Below, piece by piece: positions 1 to 9,099 of a stretch of 23,462 nucleotides of DNA. Source of the DNA: Stenotrophomonas maltophilia (GTDB lineage Bacteria; Pseudomonadota; Gammaproteobacteria; Xanthomonadales; Xanthomonadaceae); assembly GCA_002387845.1 (NCBI GenBank), contig DGLB01000056.1, forward strand, positions 309 to 23,770, in the 5' to 3' direction. Position 1 is the first letter of the stretch; the number at the start of each line of letters is the position of its first letter. The translations under genes were made by a program, and so were the position numbers. The notes beneath the pieces are model-generated. The model did not search any database. It saw only the letters and a program-made list of their open reading frames with translations, and was not told the DNA's origin.

Positions 1-1536
1 CCGATCCAGATCACGGCGCACGCGGACGACAGTGCCAAGTCGCAGGAAATGCTCGAGCTGCTCGAAACCCTGACCACGCTGTCCTCGCAGATCAGCCTGG
101 AGGTGCGTCGCGACAGCGGCGAGCGGACCCCGTCGTTCGCGCTCGGCAGCCCGGGCCAGGACATCCATCTGGCCTTTGCCGGCCTGCCGATGGGCCACGA
201 GTTCACCTCGCTGGTGCTGGCCCTGCTGCAGGTGGGCGGTCACCCGTCCAAGGCCACCGCCGAGCTGATCGAGCAGGTGCGCAACCTGGACGGCGACTAC
301 CGCTTTGAAACCTACTTCTCGCTGTCCTGCCAGAACTGCCCGGACGTGGTCCAGGCGCTGAACCTGGCAGCGGTGCTGAACCCGCGCATCCAGCATGTGG
401 CGATCGACGGCGGCCTGTTCCCGGCCGAGGTGGAAGCGCGCCAGATCATGTCGGTGCCCACCATCTACCTCAACGGTGAAGTGTTCGACCAGGGCCGCAT
501 GACCCTGGAACAGATCGTGGCCAAGCTCGATACCGGTGCCGCCAAGCGCGATGCCGAGAAGATCGCAACCAAGGCCCCGTTCGACGTGCTGGTGGTGGGC
601 GGTGGCCCGGCCGGCGCGGCGGCGGCGATCTATGCCGCGCGCAAGGGCATCCGCACCGGTGTGGCGGCCGAACGCTTCGGTGGCCAGGTACTCGATACCA
701 TGGCCATCGAGAACTTCATCTCGGTGAAGGAGACCGAAGGCCCGAAGCTGGCCACCGCGCTGGAACAGCACGTGCGCGAGTACGAGGTCGACATCATGAA
801 CCTGCAGCGCGCGACCGCACTGGTGCCGGCCGGCGATGACGGCCTGGTGGAAATCAAGCTGGAGAATGGGGCCTCGCTGAAGTCGCGCTCGGTGATCCTG
901 TCCACCGGCGCGCGCTGGCGGCAGATGAACGTGCCCGGCGAAGACCAGTACCGCAACAAGGGCGTGGCCTACTGCCCGCACTGCGACGGCCCGCTGTTCA
1001 AGGGCAAGCGCGTGGCGGTGATCGGCGGCGGCAATTCCGGCGTTGAAGCGGCCATCGACCTGGCCGGCATCGTGGCCCATGTCACCCTGCTGGAGTTCGA
1101 TGACAAGCTGCGTGCCGACGAGGTGCTGCAGAAGAAGCTGCGCAGCCTGGGCAATGTCACCATCATCACCAGCGCGCTCACCCAGGAAGTGCTGGGTGAC
1201 GGGCAGAAGGTGACCGGCCTGGTCTACCAGGACCGGGTTGGAGGCGACGCGCACCGGGTCGAGCTGGAGGGCATCTTCGTGCAGATCGGCCTGCTGCCGA
1301 ACACCGAGTGGCTGAAGGACAGCGTGGCGCTTTCCCCGCGCGGCGAGATCCTCATCGACGACCGCGGCCAGACCAATGTGCCCGGCGTGTTCGCCGCAGG
1401 CGATTGCACTACCGTACCCTATAAGCAGATCATCATCGCGATGGGTGCCGGCTCCACGGCTGCACTGAGCGCGTTCGATCATCTGATCCGTACGTCGGTT
1501 CCCAAGAGCAGCGGCGCTGTCGCCGAAGCTGCCTGA
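1..1536 (+). CDS. ahpF: Alkyl hydroperoxide reductase subunit F (5' partial)
   Basis: Flavoprotein disulfide reductase that passes electrons from NADH to the peroxiredoxin AhpC, allowing reduction of H2O2 and organic peroxides in the cytosol. The reading frame is open from base 1, and the residues before the first ATG (base 49), including DDSAKS, match the AhpF N-terminus. The gene is therefore cut by the window edge and lacks about 20 residues; 511 codons remain, against 521 in E. coli. The N-terminal thioredoxin-like part has its CxxC at bases 328-339 (SCQNCP). An FAD-binding GGGPAGAAAA follows near base 598, the NAD-binding GGGNSGVEAA near base 1024, and the redox CPHC at 973-984. The C-terminal AAGDCTTVPYKQ is the usual FAD-contact signature. 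The gene ends at a strong terminator. ahpC is expected just upstream, outside the window (inference). Identification is very secure. Confidence 0.98.
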   Translation, partial: PIQITAHADDSAKSQEMLELLETLTTLSSQISLEVRRDSGERTPSFALGSPGQDIHLAFAGLPMGHEFTSLVLALLQVGGHPSKATAELIEQVRNLDGDYRFETYFSLSCQNCPDVVQALNLAAVLNPRIQHVAIDGGLFPAEVEARQIMSVPTIYLNGEVFDQGRMTLEQIVAKLDTGAAKRDAEKIATKAPFDVLVVGGGPAGAAAAIYAARKGIRTGVAAERFGGQVLDTMAIENFISVKETEGPKLATALEQHVREYEVDIMNLQRATALVPAGDDGLVEIKLENGASLKSRSVILSTGARWRQMNVPGEDQYRNKGVAYCPHCDGPLFKGKRVAVIGGGNSGVEAAIDLAGIVAHVTLLEFDDKLRADEVLQKKLRSLGNVTIITSALTQEVLGDGQKVTGLVYQDRVGGDAHRVELEGIFVQIGLLPNTEWLKDSVALSPRGEILIDDRGQTNVPGVFAAGDCTTVPYKQIIIAMGAGSTAALSAFDHLIRTSVPKSSGAVAEAA

Positions 1537-1542
1537 AACGAC

Positions 1543-1570
1543 AGGTTCCCGGTCCGCCGGGAACCTTTTT
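1543..1570 (+). terminator. Rho-independent terminator after ahpF
   Basis: A perfect 10-bp stem (AGGTTCCCGG, 1543-1552, pairing with 1557-1566) with a TCCG loop, followed by a run of T that begins inside the stem end (1566-1570). It lies 6 bases past the ahpF stop and separates ahpF from oxyR, so oxyR probably has its own promoter within 1571-1627. Confidence 0.93.
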
Positions 1571-1627
1571 CGCCATTACTGGGTACTCCACGCCCTCGCC
1601 CGGTCCATTGTCTGGAGGTACAAGGAA

Positions 1628-2584
1628 ATGAACCTGCGTGATCTGAAGTATCTGGTGGCGCTGGCCGACCACAAGCATTACGGCAAGGCCGCCGCTGTCT
1701 GTCACGTCAGCCAGCCCACGCTGTCGACCCAGCTGCGCAAGCTGGAGGATGAGCTCGGCGTTCCGCTGGTGGAGCGCGGCTCGCGCAAGGTGATGCTGAC
1801 CCAAGCGGGAACCGAGGCCGCCGTGCGCGCCCGGATCATCGTGGCGGAAATCGAAGAGCTGAAGGAAGCCGCCCGCCGTGCCCGCGACCCGGAAGCCGGC
1901 AGCATCCGGCTCGGCATTTTTCCGACCCTGGGGCCGTATCTGCTGCCCCACGTCATTCCCGGCATCCGCAAACGCTATCCGCACCTGGAGCTGCTGCTGG
2001 TTGAAGAGAAAAGCGACGAACTGCTGAACCGCCTCCGGGATGGCCGGCTGGACGCGGCGCTGCTGGCGCTGCCAGTGGACGACGATGCGCTGCATGCCGA
2101 GTTCCTGTTCGAAGAGCCGTTCCTGCTGGCGGTGTCGAGCAAGCACCCGCTGGCGGGCCAGGACCACCTGGATGCCCGGGAACTTTCCACCCAGCGCCTG
2201 CTGCTGCTGGAGGATGGCCACTGCCTGCGCGACCAGGCGCTGGCGGTGTGCCGCATGTTCGGAGCCAACGAGAAATCCGAGTTCCGCGCGACCAGCCTGG
2301 AAACCCTGCGCCAGATGGTGGCCGCCGACGTCGGCATCACCCTGCTGCCCACCCTGGCGATCAAGCCGCCGGTGCCGCGTTCAGACAGCATCCATCTGTT
2401 GGACTTCCGTGGGCCGGGCAGCCCCAGCCGTCGCGTCGGCATGGTATGGCGGCGCAGTTCGGCGATGACCGATTTCCTGACCCAGCTGGCCCGGCAGTTC
2501 AAGCAGCTGCCGGAAGAACTGCTGGTCCTGGACGACAGCGACCGCCCTGCTCTGGTGGCCGAGGCCGTCGCGTCGGCCAACTGA
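1628..2584 (+). CDS. oxyR: Hydrogen-peroxide-sensing LysR-type regulator OxyR
   Basis: Transcription activator of the peroxide regulon, switched on by an intramolecular disulfide. The 318-residue protein starts with a LysR-type winged helix-turn-helix (MNLRDLKYLVALADHKHYG, recognition-helix region SQPTLSTQLRKLE at about residues 29-41). It ends with the substrate-binding-like regulatory domain. The two redox cysteines fall exactly at residues 199 (bases 2222-2224) and 208 (2249-2251), the same numbers as in E. coli, within GHCLRDQALAVC. The start is supported by GGAGG and AAGGA just upstream (1614-1626). E. coli OxyR has 305 residues; the extra length is a C-terminal tail. Adjacency to ahpF fits its role as an OxyR target. 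A terminator follows at 2653. Confidence 0.97.
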   Translation: MNLRDLKYLVALADHKHYGKAAAVCHVSQPTLSTQLRKLEDELGVPLVERGSRKVMLTQAGTEAAVRARIIVAEIEELKEAARRARDPEAGSIRLGIFPTLGPYLLPHVIPGIRKRYPHLELLLVEEKSDELLNRLRDGRLDAALLALPVDDDALHAEFLFEEPFLLAVSSKHPLAGQDHLDARELSTQRLLLLEDGHCLRDQALAVCRMFGANEKSEFRATSLETLRQMVAADVGITLLPTLAIKPPVPRSDSIHLLDFRGPGSPSRRVGMVWRRSSAMTDFLTQLARQFKQLPEELLVLDDSDRPALVAEAVASAN

Positions 2585-2652
2585 ACCGGCTCCATGGGCG
2601 GGCCCTGGCCCCCGGTCGCTTCCGTTCCCGTTACATCGCACAATAGAACCCG

Positions 2653-2678
2653 GGCGGTGCCAGCAGGCACCGCCTTTT
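2653..2678 (+). terminator. Rho-independent terminator after oxyR
   Basis: A 9-bp perfect stem GGCGGTGCC (2653-2661) / GGCACCGCC (2666-2674) with an AGCA loop, followed by TTTT (2675-2678) and a further T-rich stretch. It lies about 70 bases after the oxyR stop and ends that transcript. Confidence 0.9.
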
Positions 2679-2712
2679 GCTTGTGTCTTTTTACTTCACC
2701 CAGGAGCCTCAG

Positions 2713-3117
2713 ATGTCCAATGCCAGCGGCCTGCCGCCATCCATCACCGTGTCCAGCCATGACATGGACCGCCTCGACGCCATGCTCGAGCCGCCCGCTG
2801 TTGGCCAGTCACCCGCCGGCCTGGCGCTGGCCGAGGAACTCAACCGTGCGACCGTGGTGGCGCCGGACCAGATGCCGCCGGGCATCGTGATGATGCATTC
2901 GCGCGTGGAATGCGAAGATGAGCTGCACGGCGACAAGCATGTGCTGACGCTGGTCTATCCGCGCGAAGCCAATGTCGATGAAGGCAAGGTCTCGATCCTT
3001 GCGCCGGTCGGCACCGCCTTGCTGGGTCTGGCCGTGGGCCAGTCCATGGATTGGGATGCACCGGGTGGGCGCAAGCTGCGCCTGCGGGTGACCGCCGTCC
3101 AGAACACCCCGAACTGA
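2713..3117 (+). CDS. rnk: Rnk-like regulator of nucleoside diphosphate kinase (GreA/GreB C-terminal fold)
   Basis: Predicted cytosolic protein of 134 residues, close to the 136 of E. coli Rnk. The N-terminal half resembles a short Rnk helical region (SSHDMDRLDAML). The C-terminal half (from about residue 55) is the GreA/GreB FKBP-like domain, seen as VLTLVYPREANVDEGKVSIL followed by APVGTALLGLAVGQSMDW. Rnk proteins bind RNA polymerase near the secondary channel and were first described as affecting nucleoside diphosphate kinase levels (family knowledge). The ATG at 2713 is chosen over an in-frame start 36 bases upstream because AGGAG sits just before it (2702-2706) and the upstream codons overlap the oxyR terminator. 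A related Gre-type factor cannot be excluded, but the length favours Rnk. Confidence 0.85.
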   Translation: MSNASGLPPSITVSSHDMDRLDAMLEPPAVGQSPAGLALAEELNRATVVAPDQMPPGIVMMHSRVECEDELHGDKHVLTLVYPREANVDEGKVSILAPVGTALLGLAVGQSMDWDAPGGRKLRLRVTAVQNTPN

Positions 3118-3194
3118 GTGCGCGGCGGGGAGCGCCTGTCGCGTATCGCGCCGCCCCCATCGCCCTGTTCCACCTCTTTGAACCAGGAGTTTCC

Positions 3195-4157
3195 ATGAGC
3201 ACCGCAACGCCTTCCAAACTTGCCCAGCTGCGTGACCTGTCCGTGGTGGTTGCCGACACCGGTGACTACGATGCCATCAAGCGGCTGAAGCCGGTCGACT
3301 GCACGACCAACCCGACCCTGGTGAAGAAGGCGCTGGACCTGCCGGTGTATGCGGAGCTGATTGAACGCGAACTGGCCTGGGGCCGCGAGCAGAGCGGCGA
3401 GCGCGAAGCCATCGTGCATGCCGTGGCCGACCGCCTGACGGTGGGCGTGGGCACGCTGCTGAGCACGCTGGTGCCGGGCCGCGTATCGACCGAAGTGGAC
3501 GCCGACCAGGCCCACAACGTGGAGGCGACTGTCGCCAAGGCACGCCAGTTCATTGCCATGTACGAGGCCGCCGGCGTGCCGCGCAGCAAGGTGCTGATCA
3601 AGATCGCGGCGACCTGGGAAGGCGTGGAAGCGGCGCGCCAGCTGCAGGCCGAGGGTATCGACTGCAACCTGACCCTGATCTTCAACCCGACCCAGGCGCT
3701 GGCCTGCAGCGAAGCCGGTGCGTTCCTGATCTCGCCGTTCGTGGGCCGGATCCTGGACTGGTACGTGGCCAACGGCCAGAGCCCGGCCAGCATCGACGAG
3801 GACCCGGGCGTGGTGTTCGTGCGCGGCGTGTATGCCGAGTTCAAGCGCCGCGGTTCGCCGACGGTGGTGATGGGAGCCTCGTTCCGTTCGACCGCGCAGA
3901 TCGAGGCACTGGCCGGCTGCGACCGCCTGACCATTTCGCCGGACCTGCTGGAAAAGCTGGACGCCGACCACGGCGAGCTGCCGCGCAAGCTGTCGCCGTC
4001 TGCGGCGGAGGGTGCTGCAGTGACCGCGATTGATGCCGCGCGCTTTGCCGCCGACCTGGCCGCCGATCCGATGGCGACCGAGAAGCTGGCGACGGGCATC
4101 GAAGCGTTCGCGAAGGATCTGGAAGCGCTGCGAACGACGATTCGCGAGCGGTTGTAA
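3195..4157 (+). CDS. tal: Transaldolase
   Basis: Pentose-phosphate-pathway enzyme that moves a dihydroxyacetone unit from sedoheptulose 7-phosphate to glyceraldehyde 3-phosphate. The protein has 320 residues (E. coli TalB 317). The N-terminal TTNPTLVKKAL motif and the Schiff-base lysine at residue 136 (bases 3600-3602, in VLIKIAATWEG) are present. NLTLIFNPTQALA and the phosphate-binding MGASFRS follow further on. ATG 3195 is preceded by CAGGAGT at a good distance, so the longer in-frame open stretch upstream is not used. It may be cotranscribed with rnk, which ends 77 bases earlier with no terminator between them. The downstream side is a gene-free, repeat-rich stretch. Confidence 0.97.
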   Translation: MSTATPSKLAQLRDLSVVVADTGDYDAIKRLKPVDCTTNPTLVKKALDLPVYAELIERELAWGREQSGEREAIVHAVADRLTVGVGTLLSTLVPGRVSTEVDADQAHNVEATVAKARQFIAMYEAAGVPRSKVLIKIAATWEGVEAARQLQAEGIDCNLTLIFNPTQALACSEAGAFLISPFVGRILDWYVANGQSPASIDEDPGVVFVRGVYAEFKRRGSPTVVMGASFRSTAQIEALAGCDRLTISPDLLEKLDADHGELPRKLSPSAAEGAAVTAIDAARFAADLAADPMATEKLATGIEAFAKDLEALRTTIRERL

Positions 4158-4253
4158 GTTTCCTGCGAACTGCGGCGTTTCGATTGTTCCTTGCGGGGAG
4201 GCCAATGAGCAGCCCCGTTCCGCGACACGCCGTGAACCGCCCTCCGGGCCCCG

Positions 4254-4275
4254 GCCCAACCGCCAGCGGTTGGGC
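4254..4275. repeat. Inverted repeat downstream of tal
   Basis: GCCCAACCGC (4254-4263) is perfectly complementary to 4266-4275 around a 2-base centre, which in practice gives a 9-bp stem with a 4-base loop. No T run follows, so it is not a standard terminator, although it may stop or stabilise the tal mRNA. Confidence 0.7.
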
Positions 4276-4287
4276 GTTCAGTCGCAC

Positions 4288-4304
4288 GCGAGGCAGTGCC
4301 TCGC
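4288..4304. repeat. Small inverted repeat downstream of tal
   Basis: GCGAGGC (4288-4294) pairs with GCCTCGC (4298-4304) around a 3-base AGT loop. It lies 12 bases after the previous hairpin and has no T run. Confidence 0.6.
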
Positions 4305-4332
4305 AAGCAGTACGCCTTCACCCATGGGGGCT

Positions 4333-4358
4333 CGTCAAAAACATCCATGTTTTTGACG
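4333..4358. repeat. A/T-rich perfect inverted repeat
   Basis: An 11-bp perfect stem (CGTCAAAAACA, 4333-4343, with 4348-4358) and a TCCA loop. The A5/T5 blocks within the arms stand out in high-GC surroundings. It is symmetric enough to act in both directions, but the T run is inside the stem and not after it. It could be a repeated genomic element; a copy count in the genome would decide. Confidence 0.75.
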
Positions 4359-4470
4359 GTCGCTCGAGGGGCCACTCACCGGCCTCCCCCGATGGTTCAT
4401 CGTGATGCGGTTGGCAACGGCACATTTCGATTTGGGTTCATGCGTTACCGGATGCTGGGGATTTCACGGC

Positions 4471-4493
4471 CGTCGTCTGTCGACCGACGCTAC
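4471..4493 (-). repeat. SMAG-type (GTAG-headed) palindromic element, degenerate
   Basis: On the minus strand it begins GTAG and continues CGTCG...CGACG, a 5-bp stem around a loop containing GTCGAC. The GTAG head plus palindrome layout matches SMAG-type REP elements of Stenotrophomonas, but the stem is weaker than in the other copies. Confidence 0.6.
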
Positions 4494-4583
4494 CGGGACC
4501 ACGCGCTCTTGATCTTCGATGGTCCCCGGCACGCCCAAACACGGGAACCGTTGACCACCGGCTGTTCGCCAAGAACCAAAAGC

Positions 4584-4606
4584 AGCCGGGCAAAGCCCGG
4601 CTCTAC
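4584..4606 (-). repeat. SMAG-type palindromic element
   Basis: On the minus strand: GTAG, then AGCCGGGC, a TTT loop region and GCCCGGCT, a perfect 8-bp stem. The copies at 10844-10866 and 23373-23394 have the same stem and differ only in the loop. Immediately beyond the head is another GTAG on the plus strand (4607), so two heads abut as CTCTACGTAGAG. Confidence 0.88.
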
Positions 4607-4629
4607 GTAGAGCGTGCCAAACCGCGCAG

Positions 4630-5298
4630 TTACGCGCCCACCCCGATCGGGCAGCTCACTCCGGTGCCGCCGATGCCGCAGTAGCCGTTCGGGTTCTTGG
4701 CCAGGTACTGCTGGTGGTAGTCCTCGGCGTAGTAGTACTCCGGGGCCGGGAACTCGATTTCGGTGGTGATCGGGCCGTAGCCGGCGTCACTCAGGCGCTG
4801 CTGGTAGGCGTCACGGCTGGCGATGGCGGCCTCGAGCTGGGCTTGGCTGGTGGCGTGGATCGCCGAGCGGTACTGGGTGCCGGTGTCGTTGCCCTGGCGC
4901 ATGCCCTGGGTCGGGTCGTGGTTTTCCCAGAACACCTGCAGCAGCTCGGTCAGGCTGACCACCGACGGGTCGAACACCACCTCGACAATCTCGGTGTGGC
5001 CGGTCAGGCCGGAACAGACCTCTTCATAGGTCGGGTTCGGGGTCACCCCGCCGGCGTAGCCCACCGACGTGCTGTACACCCCGGGCAGGGTCCAGAACTT
5101 GCGCTCCGCGCCCCAGAAGCAGCCCATGGCAAAGCGGATCCGCTCCTTGCCGGCGAAGCTGTCCTTCAGCGGATGACTGTTCACGAAGTGCTGGTTGTGC
5201 AGCGGCAGCGGGTGCTCGCGGCCCGGCAGGGCCTCTTCCGGGCGCGGCAGGCGCTGCTTGAAAGCACCGATTCCGAGCAGTTTGGACACTCCCAACAT
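4630..5298 (-). CDS. msrA: Peptide methionine-S-sulfoxide reductase MsrA
   Basis: Repairs oxidised proteins by reducing the S form of methionine sulfoxide. The 222-residue protein (E. coli 212) has the catalytic motif GCFWGAERKF at about residues 59-68. The conserved GYAGG and GHTEIVEVVFDP follow, and the C-terminal YCGIGGTGVSCP carries the resolving cysteines. The start at 5298 has AGGAG about 7 bases upstream. It lies 9 bases after the DUF2007 gene on the same strand, so the two are probably cotranscribed. With ahpF and oxyR nearby, it adds to the oxidative-stress character of the left part of the window. Confidence 0.97.
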   Translation of the reverse strand: MLGVSKLLGIGAFKQRLPRPEEALPGREHPLPLHNQHFVNSHPLKDSFAGKERIRFAMGCFWGAERKFWTLPGVYSTSVGYAGGVTPNPTYEEVCSGLTGHTEIVEVVFDPSVVSLTELLQVFWENHDPTQGMRQGNDTGTQYRSAIHATSQAQLEAAIASRDAYQQRLSDAGYGPITTEIEFPAPEYYYAEDYHQQYLAKNPNGYCGIGGTGVSCPIGVGA

Positions 5299-5307
5299 GG
5301 CGATCTC

Positions 5308-5574
5308 CTAGGCCGGCAGCAGACCGGCGCTTTCGTCTCCATCCCATATGGGGTCGTCCGACGGGCCGGCCAAGTCGAGCCCCGCAACGATCTGTGCCGC
5401 CTCCGGGGCTGCCAGGTCGGGCACGCAGACCCGCAGCACCCCGAACAGCGGCAGCTCGCCCATCCCGCCCAGCAGCTGCTCGCCGAACACGAAGGCCGGA
5501 ATGCCGGCGTCTTCCAGCGCGTGCTTGACCAGATGGGCGTCGAACAGGTTGTCAGCCTTGTAGATGACGTGCAT
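5308..5574 (-). CDS. DUF2007 family small protein
   Basis: An 88-residue cytosolic protein of the DUF2007 family (annotated as putative signal transducing protein; actual role unknown). The N-terminal pattern VIYKADNLFDAHLVKHALED followed by AGIPAFVFGEQLLGG is the family core, an alpha-beta ferredoxin-like fold in which a gene-to-gene pattern of 'inherits the domain, hits the paralogue' has been noted for the family. The last 20 residues are acidic and probably disordered. A GAGG 8 bases before ATG 5574 supports the start. It is the first gene of a likely two-gene unit with msrA and is divergent from glnS. Confidence 0.8.
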   Translation of the reverse strand: MHVIYKADNLFDAHLVKHALEDAGIPAFVFGEQLLGGMGELPLFGVLRVCVPDLAAPEAAQIVAGLDLAGPSDDPIWDGDESAGLLPA

Positions 5575-5647
5575 GGGCGGGCCTCAAGGACAGGATCCTC
5601 CCAGCATACGCCGGGGATGTGAACGCGGGCCGGGACATCCGCCCTGG

Positions 5648-5670
5648 GCCCGCCAACGGCCGGCACTACC
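5648..5670 (-). repeat. SMAG-type palindromic element in the glnS/DUF2007 divergent region
   Basis: On the minus strand it reads GGTAG, TGCCGGCC, GTT, GGCGGGC: the GTAG head and a 7-bp stem with one mismatch. It sits in the 143-base region between divergent genes, about 48 bases before the glnS start, so it may lie inside or just upstream of the glnS promoter. Confidence 0.7.
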
Positions 5671-5717
5671 GGGTCCTGCGGTAGACTATCGATCTTTCTG
5701 TCAGCCTCCAGCGCACC

Positions 5718-7466
<1,749 letters not shown>

Positions 7467-7476
7467 GAGAACGTCC

Positions 7477-8037
7477 ATGCTGTACGCACAAGTCCACCTG
7501 ACCCTGCCCGCCTGGATCCACGACCAGATCGATCTCGGCCGTGCCTATCCCGGTGATAACGCCAAGGTCGCGCTGGCCATCGAGCTGTCGCGCCTGAATG
7601 TCGAACACGCCAGTGGCGGCCCGTTTGGCGCGGTGGTGTTCGGCCCCGACCACACCGTCATCGCCGCCGGTGTGAACCGCGTGGTGCCGCAGAACACCTC
7701 GCTGGCGCACGCGGAAAACATGGCCTACATGCTGGCCCAGCAGCGCCTGCAGACCCCGCGTCTGAACGACGTACTGACCCCGATCACCCTGGCCACCTCG
7801 TCGCAGCCCTGCTGCCAGTGCTTTGGTGCGACGATCTGGGCCGGCATCGACCGCCTGTTGATCGGAGCCAGCGCGCAGGACGTGGAAGAACTGACCCCGT
7901 TCGACGAAGGCCCGCTGCCGGCCGACTGGGTGGGCGAGCTCAACAAGCGCGGCATCGAGGTCGTGCAGGGGCTGAACCGCGATGCCGCACGTGCGGTGCT
8001 GCGCACCTATGGGGAAGCCAATGGCGCGCATTACTGA
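7477..8037 (+). CDS. Nucleoside/nucleobase deaminase-family protein (zinc-dependent)
   Basis: A 186-residue member of the cytidine-deaminase-like superfamily, closest in motif layout to guanine deaminase and TadA-type proteins. The zinc site is visible: HAE at residues 78-80 (His ligand and catalytic Glu) and PCxxC at 111-115 (Cys112 and Cys115). GGPFGAVVF at about 48-55 is the conserved first strand region. It lacks features that would fix the substrate: it is longer than TadA and has extra N-terminal and C-terminal segments. It sits 11 bases after glnS and 24 bases before rlmM, both translation-related genes, which makes an RNA or nucleotide substrate thinkable, but this is only context. 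Confidence 0.88.
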   Translation: MLYAQVHLTLPAWIHDQIDLGRAYPGDNAKVALAIELSRLNVEHASGGPFGAVVFGPDHTVIAAGVNRVVPQNTSLAHAENMAYMLAQQRLQTPRLNDVLTPITLATSSQPCCQCFGATIWAGIDRLLIGASAQDVEELTPFDEGPLPADWVGELNKRGIEVVQGLNRDAARAVLRTYGEANGAHY

Positions 8038-8061
8038 CCGCGCTGTCGCAGGCGCGCGCCT

Positions 8062-9099
8062 GTGAGCGGCCTGCTGTGTCTGTGCCGCCAGGGCTTCGAG
8101 CCTGAGCTGGCAGGCGAGCTGAGCGAACGCGCGGCGTACGCTGGCATTGCCGGCTATGCGCGCACCCAGCGCAATGATGGCTACGTGCTGTTTGCCACCG
8201 ACGAAGGGGCGGCGCTGTCCAAGGCCTTGCCCTGGCGCGAACTGATTTTCGCCCGGCAGAAGCTGGTGGTACTGGCCGAGCTGCCGCAGCTGGATCCAAC
8301 CGACCGCATCACACCGATCCTGGCCGCGCTGGAAAGCCAGCAGCGATTCGGCGACATGTGGGTGGAACATCCGGACTCGGATGCCGGCAAGCCGCTGGCC
8401 GGCCTGGCGCGTGCCTTCGGCAACGCGCTGCGCCCGGCACTGCGCAAGGCGGGCCTGCTCACCGACAAGCCGCATTCCGGTCTGCCGCGTCTGCACGTGG
8501 TGTTCGTCGATGGTCGCCACGCCTTCGTCTGCGTGGCCGATACCCGCGACAGCGCGCCGTGGGCGCTGGGCATCCCGCGCCTGAAGCTGCTGCCGGAAGC
8601 GCCCTCGCGCTCCGCGCTGAAGCTGGACGAAGCCCTGCTGACCCTGATGAGCCCGGACGAACGCGAGAAGCTGGTCAAGCCCGGCATGCGCGCGGCCGAC
8701 CTCGGCGCGGCCCCCGGCGGCTGGACCTGGGTACTTACTCGTCAGCACATGCACGTGATCAGCGTGGACAACGGCCCGCTGCGCGAGCATGTGCTGCAGA
8801 CCGGGCTGGTCGAGCACCTGCGCGCCGACGGTTTCCACTGGCAGCCGGAAGCCCCGCTGGACTGGATGGTCTGCGACATGGTCGAACAGCCGCGCCGCGT
8901 GGCCGAACGCATGGCCACCTGGTTCCGCGAGGGCTGGTGCCGGCACGCGATCTTCAACCTGAAGCTGCCCATGAAGAAGCGCTGGGACGAGACCCGGCTG
9001 TGCCTGGATCTGTTCCAGCAGCAGGCCGGACGACCGCTTAATGTGCGCGCCAAGCAGCTGTATCACGACCGTGAAGAGATCACGGTGCTGGCGTGGTGA
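8062..9099 (+). CDS. rlmM: 23S rRNA (cytidine(2498)-2'-O)-methyltransferase RlmM
   Basis: SAM-dependent enzyme that 2'-O-methylates C2498 of 23S rRNA. The 345-residue protein (E. coli 366) has an N-terminal THUMP-like region beginning LLCLCRQGFEPELAGEL. It then has the Rossmann methyltransferase domain with motif I ADLGAAPGGW at residues 212-221. Catalytic residues of the K-D-K-E type are consistent with DWMVCDMVEQP and FNLKLPMKKRW. The start is a GTG at 8062, in frame with the family N-terminus; no ATG fits. The stop overlaps the GTG start of the next gene. Confidence 0.95.
   Translation: MSGLLCLCRQGFEPELAGELSERAAYAGIAGYARTQRNDGYVLFATDEGAALSKALPWRELIFARQKLVVLAELPQLDPTDRITPILAALESQQRFGDMWVEHPDSDAGKPLAGLARAFGNALRPALRKAGLLTDKPHSGLPRLHVVFVDGRHAFVCVADTRDSAPWALGIPRLKLLPEAPSRSALKLDEALLTLMSPDEREKLVKPGMRAADLGAAPGGWTWVLTRQHMHVISVDNGPLREHVLQTGLVEHLRADGFHWQPEAPLDWMVCDMVEQPRRVAERMATWFREGWCRHAIFNLKLPMKKRWDETRLCLDLFQQQAGRPLNVRAKQLYHDREEITVLAW

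Larger units (their letters stand above)
4158..4629. other. Gene-free, hairpin-rich intergenic stretch between tal and msrA
   Basis: I see no convincing gene in these 472 bases; the open frames across it are short, carry no domain and end inside repeats. It lies between two convergent genes. It holds at least five inverted repeats: 4254-4275, 4288-4304, 4333-4358 and two GTAG-headed SMAG-type elements at 4471-4493 and 4584-4606. No hairpin is followed by a clear T run, so a classical terminator for tal or msrA is not evident. The palindromes may serve as terminators in both directions (inference). Confidence 0.75.

Noticed and set aside
4333..4358. A/T-rich hairpin as a classical terminator for tal
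   Set aside because: It lies about 175 bases after the stop and its T block is inside the stem, with GC-containing sequence following, so it lacks the stem-then-T-run layout.
4296..4610. Plus-strand open frame of 104 codons in the gene-free stretch
   Set aside because: It runs through two inverted repeats and ends in a SMAG element. It has no ribosome site and no recognisable motif.
4158..4629. CRISPR array
   Set aside because: The repeats are palindromes of different sequence without regular spacing or spacers.
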